Assembly: GCA_016284295.1 (NCBI GenBank)
Contig: JAEEOP010000019.1
Span: forward strand, 1 to 40,850
Length of the DNA stretch: 40,850 nucleotides
Direction: 5' to 3'
Source of the DNA: Methanomassiliicoccaceae archaeon
GTDB lineage: Archaea > Thermoplasmatota > Thermoplasmata > Methanomassiliicoccales > Methanomethylophilaceae
Notes under the pieces: model-generated
What the model was told of the DNA's origin: nothing
Seen by the model: only the letters and a program-made list of their open reading frames with translations
Database searches by the model: none
Shown here: one piece after another, positions 16,608-23,792 of the stretch
How positions within the stretch are numbered: position 1 is the stretch's first letter
Layout of the letters: the number at the start of each line of letters is the position of its first letter
Position numbers and translations under genes: made by a program

Positions 16608-16645
16608 TTTACCACCTTTTTCGGTGGATGAATGATTGTATGAGT

Positions 16646-16656
16646 TGTTTATAATC
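16646..16656 (-). promoter_or_regulatory. TATA box of mtaCB
   Basis: The minus strand reads GATTATAAACA, predicting a start near 16625 and a leader of about 20 nt before the mtaC ATG. Confidence 0.6.
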
Positions 16657-16718
16657 AGTTTCAAGTTGGAAATCGGTGTTAATCATTATAACATTTAAAA
16701 AGATATCTATCATTGGGT

Positions 16719-16735
16719 ATGGATACATAATCCAT
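16719..16735. repeat. Inverted repeat upstream of mtaCB
   Basis: ATGGAT, a 5-nt spacer (acata), and ATCCAT, about 65-80 nt before the mtaC TATA box, in a very AT-rich 266-nt region shared with the divergent transposase-like gene. The arrangement is compatible with binding by a dimeric regulator; otherwise the region shows no gene. Confidence 0.35.
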
Positions 16736-16846
16736 CCATCAGCATGACATTTTTATTCATTTTTGATATGCTGGCTGTAAATTGTTGATTTATCAATAAA
16801 AAACAAAGATTTATATTATGATCATATGTATAACTAAAAACATATA

Positions 16847-16857
16847 TGTATAATAAT
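16847..16857 (+). promoter_or_regulatory. TATA box of the transposase-like gene
   Basis: TGTATAATAAT lies about 22-25 nt before the ATG at 16874, giving a leaderless mRNA. A second, similar stretch (CATATGTATAA) lies about 20 nt further upstream. Confidence 0.45.
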
Positions 16858-16873
16858 TGAATTATACAACTCG

Positions 16874-18385
16874 ATGTCCTCGATAGTTTACCTTCGTAAT
16901 CCGAAGTCCAATACTATTTATGCTTATCTGAATGAGTCCATCTGGGACCCGGATAAGAAGAAGTGCATCACCAAAAGGAAGTGCATCGGACACGTGGATC
17001 CCGAGACGGGAGAGATCGTCCCCAACAGGAAGGCCAAGTCCAGAGAGTGCCCCGTCGTCAAATGCAGGTATCTTACGAAGGTATTGGATAAGGTATCGGA
17101 GGACATCAGGCTGTCCGAGACCCTCGCGCTGTCGTTCCCGGACGACTGGAAGAAGATCATATCCTTGGCGTACTACCTCCTGGTCACCGAGGGGGAGCTC
17201 TCGTTCGCCAAGCAATGGAGCGAGCAGAACAATACGCCGTACAACCAGATCATGGACAAGGCCATGATCAACGAACTGTTGTCGGGTCTCTCCCATAATA
17301 ATATATCATTATTCTTCACGCTGTGGAAGCTCCGCGTCCAGCCGGAGGAATCGTATGTGAGTTCAATCAACTTCCTGCAGTCCGAATCAACCATGGATGT
17401 TTACGGAAGGACCAAGGACTTCGATTTCAACGACATCAGCAGCAGGATGAAGATGGACATCTACTTCGAATCCAGGACGAACATGCCCATCTGCTACCAG
17501 CTGTACAACATGGCATCAGGTCGTGAGATGGGGGATTATGACGTATCCGCAGCAAGCTTCAGCAGGTTGTCCGCATTCATTGACGAGGAGGCGGGCGATG
17601 TCGTCGATCCGTCGCTGATCGCCTACGCCAAGAGCAACCTGATCGTCCGTATGAAACCGGACAACGATTTCGTCTCGGACCTGATCAAGAAGGCCGCGCC
17701 TTCGATGACCAATCCGGAGAACTACAGGACGCTGTTCGGGGTGCCGATGTTCTTCGAGACCTTCATGCAGCACGTGAACGGGAAGAAGTTCTACATCCAT
17801 GTGTTCTTCGATCCCGATAAGGCTGTCGGCGACCTTTCCACGTTCATCTCCATCATCAATCTGTGCAAGTACGAGCTGGAGATGGAGAGGCCGGTGGAGG
17901 CCCATCAGAACCTGTACGACAAGTATCTGATAGTGAAGGAGGAGAACGGGAAGACCGTGGTGGAGCACAACAGCGAGGCTATCCTGCACCACAACGAGTT
18001 CCTGGGCTATTCCGTGATAGCGTCCAACTTCACCCGCAATCCGTCGATGGCCATGGTCCCGTTCCTCCAGAGGAGGGCGATCACGAAGATGTTCGAGAAC
18101 ACCTACAATGATTACGACAAGGCGGACTTCAACCTCTTCACCGACATAAACTACCTGAGCAGGATATTCATCGAGTTCGTGGCGCTGATCCTGAGGATGA
18201 GCACCGAGAGCATCATGAACTCCAGGAAGCTGAACAAGAGTATGACGTTCAAGCAGATGGTCAACGAGCTGTCGACGATAAAGACGGTGAAGGTCCCCGG
18301 TCTGAAGAAACAGTTGCAGACGGACCTCTCGGATACGCAGGTGCGTATCCTTGAGACCTTCGATATAGATTATGAGATGGACTGA
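16874..18385 (+). CDS. IS1634/IS4-like transposase homologue, probably inactive or domesticated
   Basis: A 503-aa protein related along its length to IS1634-type DDE transposases. The N-terminal module (YLRNPKSNTIYAYLNES...HVDPETGEIVPN), a central RNase H-like region around residues 172-260 (STMDVYGR, then NMPICYQLYNMASG) and a C-terminal region (FIEFVALILRMSTESI, then VPGLKKQLQTDLSDTQVRIL) are recognisable. However, the DRG[FY] motif that holds the second catalytic Asp in the family is not visible (VVDPSLIAYAK instead), and the usual IEEFF-type glutamate site reads AITKMFENT. No terminal inverted repeats are seen; the stop abuts the hypC stop. A regulator role beside mtaCB is speculative; plain decay is possible, although the frame is intact. 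Confidence 0.7.
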   Translation: MSSIVYLRNPKSNTIYAYLNESIWDPDKKKCITKRKCIGHVDPETGEIVPNRKAKSRECPVVKCRYLTKVLDKVSEDIRLSETLALSFPDDWKKIISLAYYLLVTEGELSFAKQWSEQNNTPYNQIMDKAMINELLSGLSHNNISLFFTLWKLRVQPEESYVSSINFLQSESTMDVYGRTKDFDFNDISSRMKMDIYFESRTNMPICYQLYNMASGREMGDYDVSAASFSRLSAFIDEEAGDVVDPSLIAYAKSNLIVRMKPDNDFVSDLIKKAAPSMTNPENYRTLFGVPMFFETFMQHVNGKKFYIHVFFDPDKAVGDLSTFISIINLCKYELEMERPVEAHQNLYDKYLIVKEENGKTVVEHNSEAILHHNEFLGYSVIASNFTRNPSMAMVPFLQRRAITKMFENTYNDYDKADFNLFTDINYLSRIFIEFVALILRMSTESIMNSRKLNKSMTFKQMVNELSTIKTVKVPGLKKQLQTDLSDTQVRILETFDIDYEMD

Positions 18386-18616
18386 TCAGCAGTACGTGGT
18401 CTTGTCGCTGTCGAGGACCTCGTTCCAGAGCCTGATGGTCTCCTGAGCGTCCTCCTCATCCATGATCTGGATCGCGAAACCCGCATGGATGACGGCCCAC
18501 ATGCCGACCTCCGCCTCGACCATGGAGACGTTGGCCTTCCTGGTCACTCCGCCGAAATCGACATCTGCCATGTCGTTGTCGATCTTCACGATCTTCCCTG
18601 GGATTGCTAGACACAT
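18386..18616 (-). CDS. hypC: Hydrogenase maturation chaperone HypC/HybG family
   Basis: A 76-aa chaperone that delivers the Fe(CN)2CO unit with HypD during [NiFe]-hydrogenase assembly. It begins with the family hallmark MCLAIPGK, where Cys2 binds iron, and contains the VDFGGVTRKANVSM beta-barrel segment. The start (18616) has GGAGTG upstream inside the 3' end of the NAC gene, 5 nt away, so the two genes are co-transcribed. No hydrogenase or other hyp gene is nearby. It ends back-to-back with the transposase-like gene. Confidence 0.95.
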   Translation of the reverse strand: MCLAIPGKIVKIDNDMADVDFGGVTRKANVSMVEAEVGMWAVIHAGFAIQIMDEEDAQETIRLWNEVLDSDKTTYC

Positions 18617-18621
18617 TGGAA

Positions 18622-18990
18622 TCACTCCGTCATGATCTTGAGTATGGCCTCCGCCGGCTGACCGTCCGTTGCCGTGAGGGCCTCGACGGCCTTCTCCCTG
18701 TCGCATCCGGTCTGGCTCATGACCAGATCCACATCAGATGCGGCGAAGGTCACCTGTGGTTCTGAAGATCCGTCGTCGGAACCGAGCTCCCTTACGGTCT
18801 CGGGGCCGGAGATCTGGTAGCTCTTGCTCCCGCCCATCTCGACGCTGACCACTTCGGCGCCCTTGAGCACGATCTCGTTCCTCTTGGTCCTGATGATGAC
18901 CTCCACGACATCCTCGATCTCGGTCTGCTTGATACCCATCTGCTTCATGGCCTTCTGCATCTGACGAGGATTGATCTTCATTCCACCCAT
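18622..18990 (-). CDS. nac: Nascent polypeptide-associated complex protein (archaeal NAC)
   Basis: Ribosome-associated chaperone that binds nascent chains as a homodimer. The N-terminus MGGMKINPRQMQKAMKQMGIKQ is the archaeal NAC signature, the central NAC beta-domain covers about residues 20-75, and a C-terminal UBA domain (about 85-122, VMSQTGCDREKAVEALTATDGQPAEAI) follows. 122 aa. A TATA-like TGATAAACA lies about 25 nt before the start. hypC is coupled downstream. Confidence 0.94.
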   Translation of the reverse strand: MGGMKINPRQMQKAMKQMGIKQTEIEDVVEVIIRTKRNEIVLKGAEVVSVEMGGSKSYQISGPETVRELGSDDGSSEPQVTFAASDVDLVMSQTGCDREKAVEALTATDGQPAEAILKIMTE

Positions 18991-19016
18991 GTTCCCCGCA
19001 ACCCCTTACTTGTTTA

Positions 19017-20198
19017 TCAATTTAGTGCGGAACGCACCTTATCCAACAGTGCGGCCAGGACTTCCTCCGCTTTGGACACGTCCGGGACCCCTCCCTGAGT
19101 GAAGTCGGGCTTCCCGCCCCCGCGTCCGCCGAACGGCGGGAGGACATCAGCGAATATCTTCTTGCAGTCAACCTTGGACGTTCCCGATGCGAGCATGACC
19201 GACAGCGTCTCGGCCTCCGATATGAATACGGCGACCCCGCCCTTGGATCTGATGGACTCCATCCTGTCGTTCATGACGTTCCTGTCCGCTCCCGGGAGTA
19301 TGGCAGAGTACACCTCCACACCGTTCACCGTCTCGGGGACCAGCGAGGATACCAGGCGTTTGGTCGCCTGTTTGAGCAGTCCGTTCTTGACCTCCAGCTC
19401 CTTCTTCATGTTGGCCACGGCCTTGGCGGCATCCTCGTTCTTGCATCCGATCTCGTCGATGACCTCCAGAGCGATGTTCGACAGTGCCACGGCGGAATCC
19501 TTGGCTGCCTTTCCGACCTTGAAGTGTATCTCGTATCCGTCCTTGCCGGACTTGACCTTCCTGTCGACGACCAGCATCTCCAGCTCGGATGTCTCCATGA
19601 CATGCACTCCGCTGCATGCGGAATAATCGATGTCTCCGATGGCGACGACGGTGATCTCCTCATCCTCGCCGATCCTCTCGAGCTTGATCCTGACCTTCTC
19701 CAGCTCCGGGTCGTCCCTGTCCATGATGCTGTGGGTGATGGACAGGTTGTCGGCTATCGCCTTGTTGGCGAAATCCTCAGCGGCGCGGATCTGCTCCCAT
19801 GTCAGGTCCCTGTCCACGATGACGTACTTGGTCTCGGGTGATATGAAGATCTTGACGATGTTCAGCTCAGGGCACTGCCTCTGCAAGGATCCGAAGAGGA
19901 GATGCTCCCCGGTGTGCCCCTTCATGAGGTCGTAACGCCTGTCCCAGTCAACCTGGCACCATACCGTCTCGCCGACCTTCAGATTGTTGCCGGGCGACTT
20001 GTGGACGATGTCCCCGTCCTTGTTGTAGGAGACCTCCGTTACCTTGCAGTCGCGTATCATCCCGGTGTCGCAGACCTGCCCTCCCCCTCCGGGGTAGAAC
20101 GCTGTGCAGTCCAGGATGACATCGTCGCCGTTCACGGAGACGACATGGGCCTCGAAGTCGAAAATGTAACCGTCATGTCTGAAGATCTCGTCGGTCAT
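19017..20198 (-). CDS. alaX: Alanyl-tRNA editing protein AlaX (long type with DHHA1 domain)
   Basis: Free-standing editing domain that hydrolyses Ser- or Gly-tRNA(Ala). N-terminal beta-barrel with the AlaRS-like FYPGGGGQVCDTG, then the zinc and active-site motifs HTGEH (H95, H99) and CSGVH (C195, H199). A coiled-coil (about 245-285) and a C-terminal DHHA1-like domain ending in GGRGGGKPDFTQGG make this the long AlaX-L form (393 aa). The motifs needed for aminoacylation are absent. The start has GATAAG upstream and a TATA box at about 20222-20232. NAC follows 26 nt later. Confidence 0.92.
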   Translation of the reverse strand: MTDEIFRHDGYIFDFEAHVVSVNGDDVILDCTAFYPGGGGQVCDTGMIRDCKVTEVSYNKDGDIVHKSPGNNLKVGETVWCQVDWDRRYDLMKGHTGEHLLFGSLQRQCPELNIVKIFISPETKYVIVDRDLTWEQIRAAEDFANKAIADNLSITHSIMDRDDPELEKVRIKLERIGEDEEITVVAIGDIDYSACSGVHVMETSELEMLVVDRKVKSGKDGYEIHFKVGKAAKDSAVALSNIALEVIDEIGCKNEDAAKAVANMKKELEVKNGLLKQATKRLVSSLVPETVNGVEVYSAILPGADRNVMNDRMESIRSKGGVAVFISEAETLSVMLASGTSKVDCKKIFADVLPPFGGRGGGKPDFTQGGVPDVSKAEEVLAALLDKVRSALN

Positions 20199-20293
20199 CT
20201 TATCCGAGCGGTCGATGGAGTCTCGGATAATAAGCCTTGGTCCAACGGCGCCATCGCTGGCTTCCTAACCACAAGAGACAGGGGGACGGGGTG

Positions 20294-20303
20294 TTTTTAT
20301 ATG
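20294..20303 (+). promoter_or_regulatory. TATA box of aspS
   Basis: TTTTTATATG lies about 40 nt before the aspS ATG, giving a leader of roughly 15 nt. Confidence 0.5.
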
Positions 20304-20340
20304 TCCTTATTAGTAGCGTGCGACTATAAGAGGCGCTCTT

Positions 20341-22164
20341 ATGAGAAGAACAAACACCTGTGGTGAACTTAGGATTTCCGATCTTGGAAAGAAGGTATGC
20401 CTGCAGGGTTGGGTCAGGTTCTCCAGGGACCACGGAGGGGTACAGTTCATAGACCTCGCCGACAGGTACGGGATAACCCAGGTCGTCTTCGACCCACAGG
20501 ACCTTCCCGAAGGCTGCGATGCGAAACAACTCGCCGATGTGATCAACACCTTCACTCGCGAATGTGTCATCTCCATCGACGGAATCGTAAGGAATAGGGT
20601 CGAGGGCACAGAGGATGCCAGGAACCCCACCGGACAGATCGAGGTCCTTATCACGGGCGCCGAGCTGCTGAACACCTGCGCGATCCCCCCGTTCGAGATC
20701 GGGGACCAGAAGGAAGGGGTCCTCCCCAACGAGGACACCAGGCTGAAGTACAGGTACCTCGACCTCAGGAGGACCGAGATGATCCAGGCCATGGTGTTCA
20801 GGAGCAAGCTCGTCCACCTCGCCAGGCAGTATCTGGAGCAGAACGGTTTCCTCGAGATCGAGACCCCCATCCTGGGAAGGTCCACTCCCGAGGGAGCAAG
20901 GGACTACATCGTGCCCTCCAGGGTGCACCCCGGAACGTTCTACGCACTGCCCCAGTCGCCTCAGCAGTTCAAGCAGATGCTCATGGTTGCATCCATGGAC
21001 CGCTACTACCAGGTGGCCAGATGCTTCCGTGACGAGGATTCCAGGAAGGACCGCCAGCCCGAGTTCACGCAGCTGGACCTGGAGATGTCGTTCGTGGACA
21101 TGAAGGACATCCAGGATATGATGGAGGGCCTGATGGCCTACATCTGGAAGGGACTCTACGGGCAGGAGCTCAAGACGCCCTTCCCGCACATCGCATACCG
21201 CGACGCCATGGAGAGGTTCGGTTCCGACAAGCCCGACATGAGGTACGGGCTGGAGTTCGTCAAGCTCACCGAGGTCGTGAAGGATGCACCCTACAAGATC
21301 TTCCAGAACATCCTCGCCAACAACGGTATCGTCGCAGGTATCAACCTGAAGGCGGACATCGCTGGCGACAAGGTCGGAAGGAACGACGTGGACCGTTACA
21401 TCGCATACGCCAAGAAGGTCGGTCTCGGAGGACTGACCTGGATGAGGTGCGTCAACGGCCAGCTGGAGTCCAACATCGTGAAGTACTTCACGCCCGAGAT
21501 CCTCGAGAACATCAAGAAGACCATGGGTGCCGAGGAGGGCGATCTGCTGTTCATCATCGCAGGACCCTGGAAGAGCACCTACGAGGGCGGAGGATTCCTC
21601 AGGAAGAAGATCGCCGAGGACCTTGGGCTGGTTCCCGAGAACGAGTTCCAGTTCTTCTGGATGGACCAGTGCCCCATGTTCGAGATCGACCCCGTGTCCG
21701 GCAAGTACGATGCGTTCCACCACCCGTTCGTCCTCCCCGAGAACGATCTGGACGACGATTACGTCGGAGGAGCATGCTTCGACCTCTGTCTGAACGGCAA
21801 CGAGCTGGGATCCGGTTCGCTCCGTATCCACAACGCCCAGAAGCAGATCGAGGTCTTCCACAAGCTCGGTCTGGACGACGAGAGGATCGAGAGGAACTTC
21901 GGATACTTTGTCGAGATGCTCAGCTACGGAGCACCTCCTCACGGAGGAATCGCCATCGGAATCGACAGGATATGCGCCATCCTGCTCAACAAGGATTCCA
22001 TCAGGGATGTCATCGCGTTCCCCAAGAACAAGAGGGCCGTGTCTCTCCTGGACGGCTCGCCCTCCAAGGTCGATGATGACAAGCTCGAGGAGCTGCAGAT
22101 CATCTCCCTCGCGGGAGAGGACCTCGATCTCTCCGAGTACGAGGATTCCGGATCCGAAGAGTGA
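20341..22164 (+). CDS. aspS: Aspartyl-tRNA synthetase of bacterial type, probably non-discriminating
   Basis: Class II synthetase that charges tRNA with aspartate. The 607-aa length, with a large GAD-type insertion between motifs 2 and 3 (about residues 280-420), is the bacterial architecture; archaeal AspRS is about 430-440 aa. Domains: OB-fold anticodon binding (1-110), motif 1 around ETPILGRSTPEGARDY, motif 2 around YYQVARCFRDEDSRKDRQPEFTQ, and motif 3 GIAIGIDRICAIL. In the OB fold His31 (RDHGG) and Gly89 (VEGTED) match residues associated with bacterial AspRS that also charge tRNA(Asn). GatCAB is encoded 1.6 kb downstream, which fits indirect Asn-tRNA synthesis. Likely acquired by transfer from bacteria. 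Confidence 0.95.
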   Translation: MRRTNTCGELRISDLGKKVCLQGWVRFSRDHGGVQFIDLADRYGITQVVFDPQDLPEGCDAKQLADVINTFTRECVISIDGIVRNRVEGTEDARNPTGQIEVLITGAELLNTCAIPPFEIGDQKEGVLPNEDTRLKYRYLDLRRTEMIQAMVFRSKLVHLARQYLEQNGFLEIETPILGRSTPEGARDYIVPSRVHPGTFYALPQSPQQFKQMLMVASMDRYYQVARCFRDEDSRKDRQPEFTQLDLEMSFVDMKDIQDMMEGLMAYIWKGLYGQELKTPFPHIAYRDAMERFGSDKPDMRYGLEFVKLTEVVKDAPYKIFQNILANNGIVAGINLKADIAGDKVGRNDVDRYIAYAKKVGLGGLTWMRCVNGQLESNIVKYFTPEILENIKKTMGAEEGDLLFIIAGPWKSTYEGGGFLRKKIAEDLGLVPENEFQFFWMDQCPMFEIDPVSGKYDAFHHPFVLPENDLDDDYVGGACFDLCLNGNELGSGSLRIHNAQKQIEVFHKLGLDDERIERNFGYFVEMLSYGAPPHGGIAIGIDRICAILLNKDSIRDVIAFPKNKRAVSLLDGSPSKVDDDKLEELQIISLAGEDLDLSEYEDSGSEE

Positions 22165-22181
22165 TTCTGCAAACATTTCCG

Positions 22182-22197
22182 GGGGGCTTCGGCCCCC
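22182..22197 (+). terminator. cUUCGg hairpin after aspS
   Basis: GGGGGC, loop TTCG, GCCCCC: a 6-bp G/C stem closed by the very stable cUUCGg tetraloop, 17 nt after the aspS stop, followed by TATAATGATATT. It lies between convergent genes and may serve both strands. Confidence 0.65.
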
Positions 22198-22222
22198 TAT
22201 AATGATATTATTATGGAACGGG

Positions 22223-23176
22223 TCACTCCCCGTCATTCGATTCCATTCTGTGCAACCTGTAGCCTGCGGTTATGGACAGTATGGGAAGCTCTATCAGCGG
22301 GGCTATCACCAGGACCAGCAGGAGAAGTGTTGATCCCGGGAAGGCCGCTACGGCGATCGCCAGGGATAAGGGCGAGTTCCTCGCCATGCTCGTGAATATC
22401 AGCGATGTGGTGTCCGCCCTGTCGAATCCCTGGAGCCTGGATGCGCCGGAGGCGACCAGGTAGTTCACTAAGAAGAATATGAGCAGAGGCACGATCAGCA
22501 TCAGGAACAACTGGAGGTTGTTCATGAGCTCTGCGCTCTGCGATGCGAACATCGCGGCGATGGCCAGGCACAGGAAGAACAGCTGGAGGTTGTCCCCGTT
22601 GCCGGTGACCTTCTCCCCGAACCTCTCGACCATACCTATCTTCGTGGCCAATGCCTTGACGATTATCGCTGCAGCCAGCGGGATCACCAGAACGATCACC
22701 ATGCTGTAAAGGAGTCCCGGCACGTCTATGGTGATCTGCGTGTTGAAGAAGATCAGCAGATACACGGGTATCAGGACTATCTGAAGGATCAGGTTCAGAG
22801 GAAGTATCGAGCTGCTCAGAGGCACGTTCCCTTTGGCCGCGGCCGTGAACACCAGGTACCAGTCGGTGCAGGGGGTCACCAGAAGCATCAGCAGCCCTAT
22901 GCGAACGTCGATGTCCGCGAAGAGCAGTCCGAGCAGTATCGCGAAGATGGGCGTCCAGACGAAGTTTATCAATACGGTGGTGAGGGTGAAGCGGACATGG
23001 GAGAACGACCTCCCGATGTCCTTGATGCTCACGCACATGAACACCACGAACAGCATCATCATCAGGAACGGCTCGATGAGGTCCGATGCCGAGGTGCAGT
23101 CGAAGAGGCTGCCCAGGGCCAGGCCTGCTATCGCGGCCAGAAGCATTATGATGGGATGCAGGTACGCGGCGTTCAT
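22223..23176 (-). CDS. Bile acid:Na+ symporter / arsenical-resistance (ACR3-like) superfamily transporter
   Basis: A 317-aa integral membrane protein with about ten hydrophobic helices and the family-type motifs TPCTDWYLVFTAAAKGNV and ILPLNLILQIVLIPVYL in the middle, which form the crossover region in this fold. Relatives export arsenite or import organic anions; the substrate here is unknown. It follows the nitroreductase gene by 4 nt on the same strand, so it is the second gene of a two-gene operon. No arsenate reductase or ArsR is in view. Confidence 0.82.
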   Translation of the reverse strand: MNAAYLHPIIMLLAAIAGLALGSLFDCTSASDLIEPFLMMMLFVVFMCVSIKDIGRSFSHVRFTLTTVLINFVWTPIFAILLGLLFADIDVRIGLLMLLVTPCTDWYLVFTAAAKGNVPLSSSILPLNLILQIVLIPVYLLIFFNTQITIDVPGLLYSMVIVLVIPLAAAIIVKALATKIGMVERFGEKVTGNGDNLQLFFLCLAIAAMFASQSAELMNNLQLFLMLIVPLLIFFLVNYLVASGASRLQGFDRADTTSLIFTSMARNSPLSLAIAVAAFPGSTLLLLVLVIAPLIELPILSITAGYRLHRMESNDGE

Positions 23177-23180
23177 CGGA

Positions 23181-23693
23181 TCACAGATATGTCACGGTCT
23201 CGGATAGGGGCTTCCTTGATGCGTGGAGGGGACCGGGCTTGCAGTCGTCCGCCAGGTATCCGAGGGGCAGGAGGTTGTACACCGTCTCGTTGTCGGGGAG
23301 GTTGAACGCCTCCTTGACCTTCTCAGGGTCGAACCATCCGACCCAGCATGTGCCGAGTCCGAGGGCATGGGCCTGGAGCATCATCTCGTCGGTGACGATG
23401 GCCGCATCGGTCTCTCCGCGGTTCAGCTTGGAGAAGTGGCTGATCCATTCCAGCTCGTGTTTCATGGAGATGATCAGGACTATGGGCGCATCGAACGTCA
23501 TCGCCCACTCCCTGTCGAACTTCTTCCTCATCTCGGGGGACCTGACCACGTACACGTGCTGTCCCTGCATGTTCTTGGCCGTGGGTGCGAGCCTTCCGGC
23601 CTCCAGGATCTTCTGGAGCTTCTCGTCCTCCACAGGCCTGTCGCTGTACTTGCGGACAGAGTATCTAGAATTGATTACATCCTCGAATTCCAT
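23181..23693 (-). CDS. Nitroreductase family FMN oxidoreductase
   Basis: A 170-aa flavoprotein that probably uses NAD(P)H to reduce quinones, nitro compounds or an unknown substrate. The N-terminus EDVINSRYSVRKYSDRPVEDEKLQ with the basic FMN-phosphate contacts, APTAKNMQGQHVYVV, and the late segment LGLGTCWVGWFDPEKVKE plus LPLGYLADDCK are typical. A TATA box lies about 25 nt before the start. It is coupled to the transporter gene downstream. Confidence 0.92.
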   Translation of the reverse strand: MEFEDVINSRYSVRKYSDRPVEDEKLQKILEAGRLAPTAKNMQGQHVYVVRSPEMRKKFDREWAMTFDAPIVLIISMKHELEWISHFSKLNRGETDAAIVTDEMMLQAHALGLGTCWVGWFDPEKVKEAFNLPDNETVYNLLPLGYLADDCKPGPLHASRKPLSETVTYL

Positions 23694-23713
23694 GGATACG
23701 AATCGGCAGGATT

Positions 23714-23722
23714 CAATATAGC
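23714..23722 (-). promoter_or_regulatory. TATA box of the nitroreductase/transporter operon
   Basis: The minus strand reads CTATATTGAAT about 25 nt before the ATG at 23693. Confidence 0.5.
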
Positions 23723-23766
23723 GGTTGCTGGTATCTAAGATATTGATGCCTTATTACAGGATCGAT

Positions 23767-23791
23767 CCCGGGGCTGCGGAGCGCCGCCGGG
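23767..23791 (-). terminator. Hairpin at the end of gatCAB
   Basis: CCCGG (23767-23771) pairs with CCGGG (23787-23791), with further pairing inside (GGC with GCC). It directly follows the gatB stop on the minus strand. No long T-tract follows, so this is a moderate call. Confidence 0.4.
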
Positions 23792-23792
23792 T

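Noticed and set aside
16874-18385. Complete insertion sequence around the transposase-like gene
   Set aside because: No terminal inverted repeats or target duplication could be found, and the stop codon touches the hypC stop, leaving no room for a right end.
20200-22236. A 678-codon open frame on the minus strand opposite aspS
   Set aside because: It mirrors the codons of a clear AspRS gene, is biased to Val, Leu, Asp and Glu in the way antisense frames of GC-rich genes are, and matches no family.
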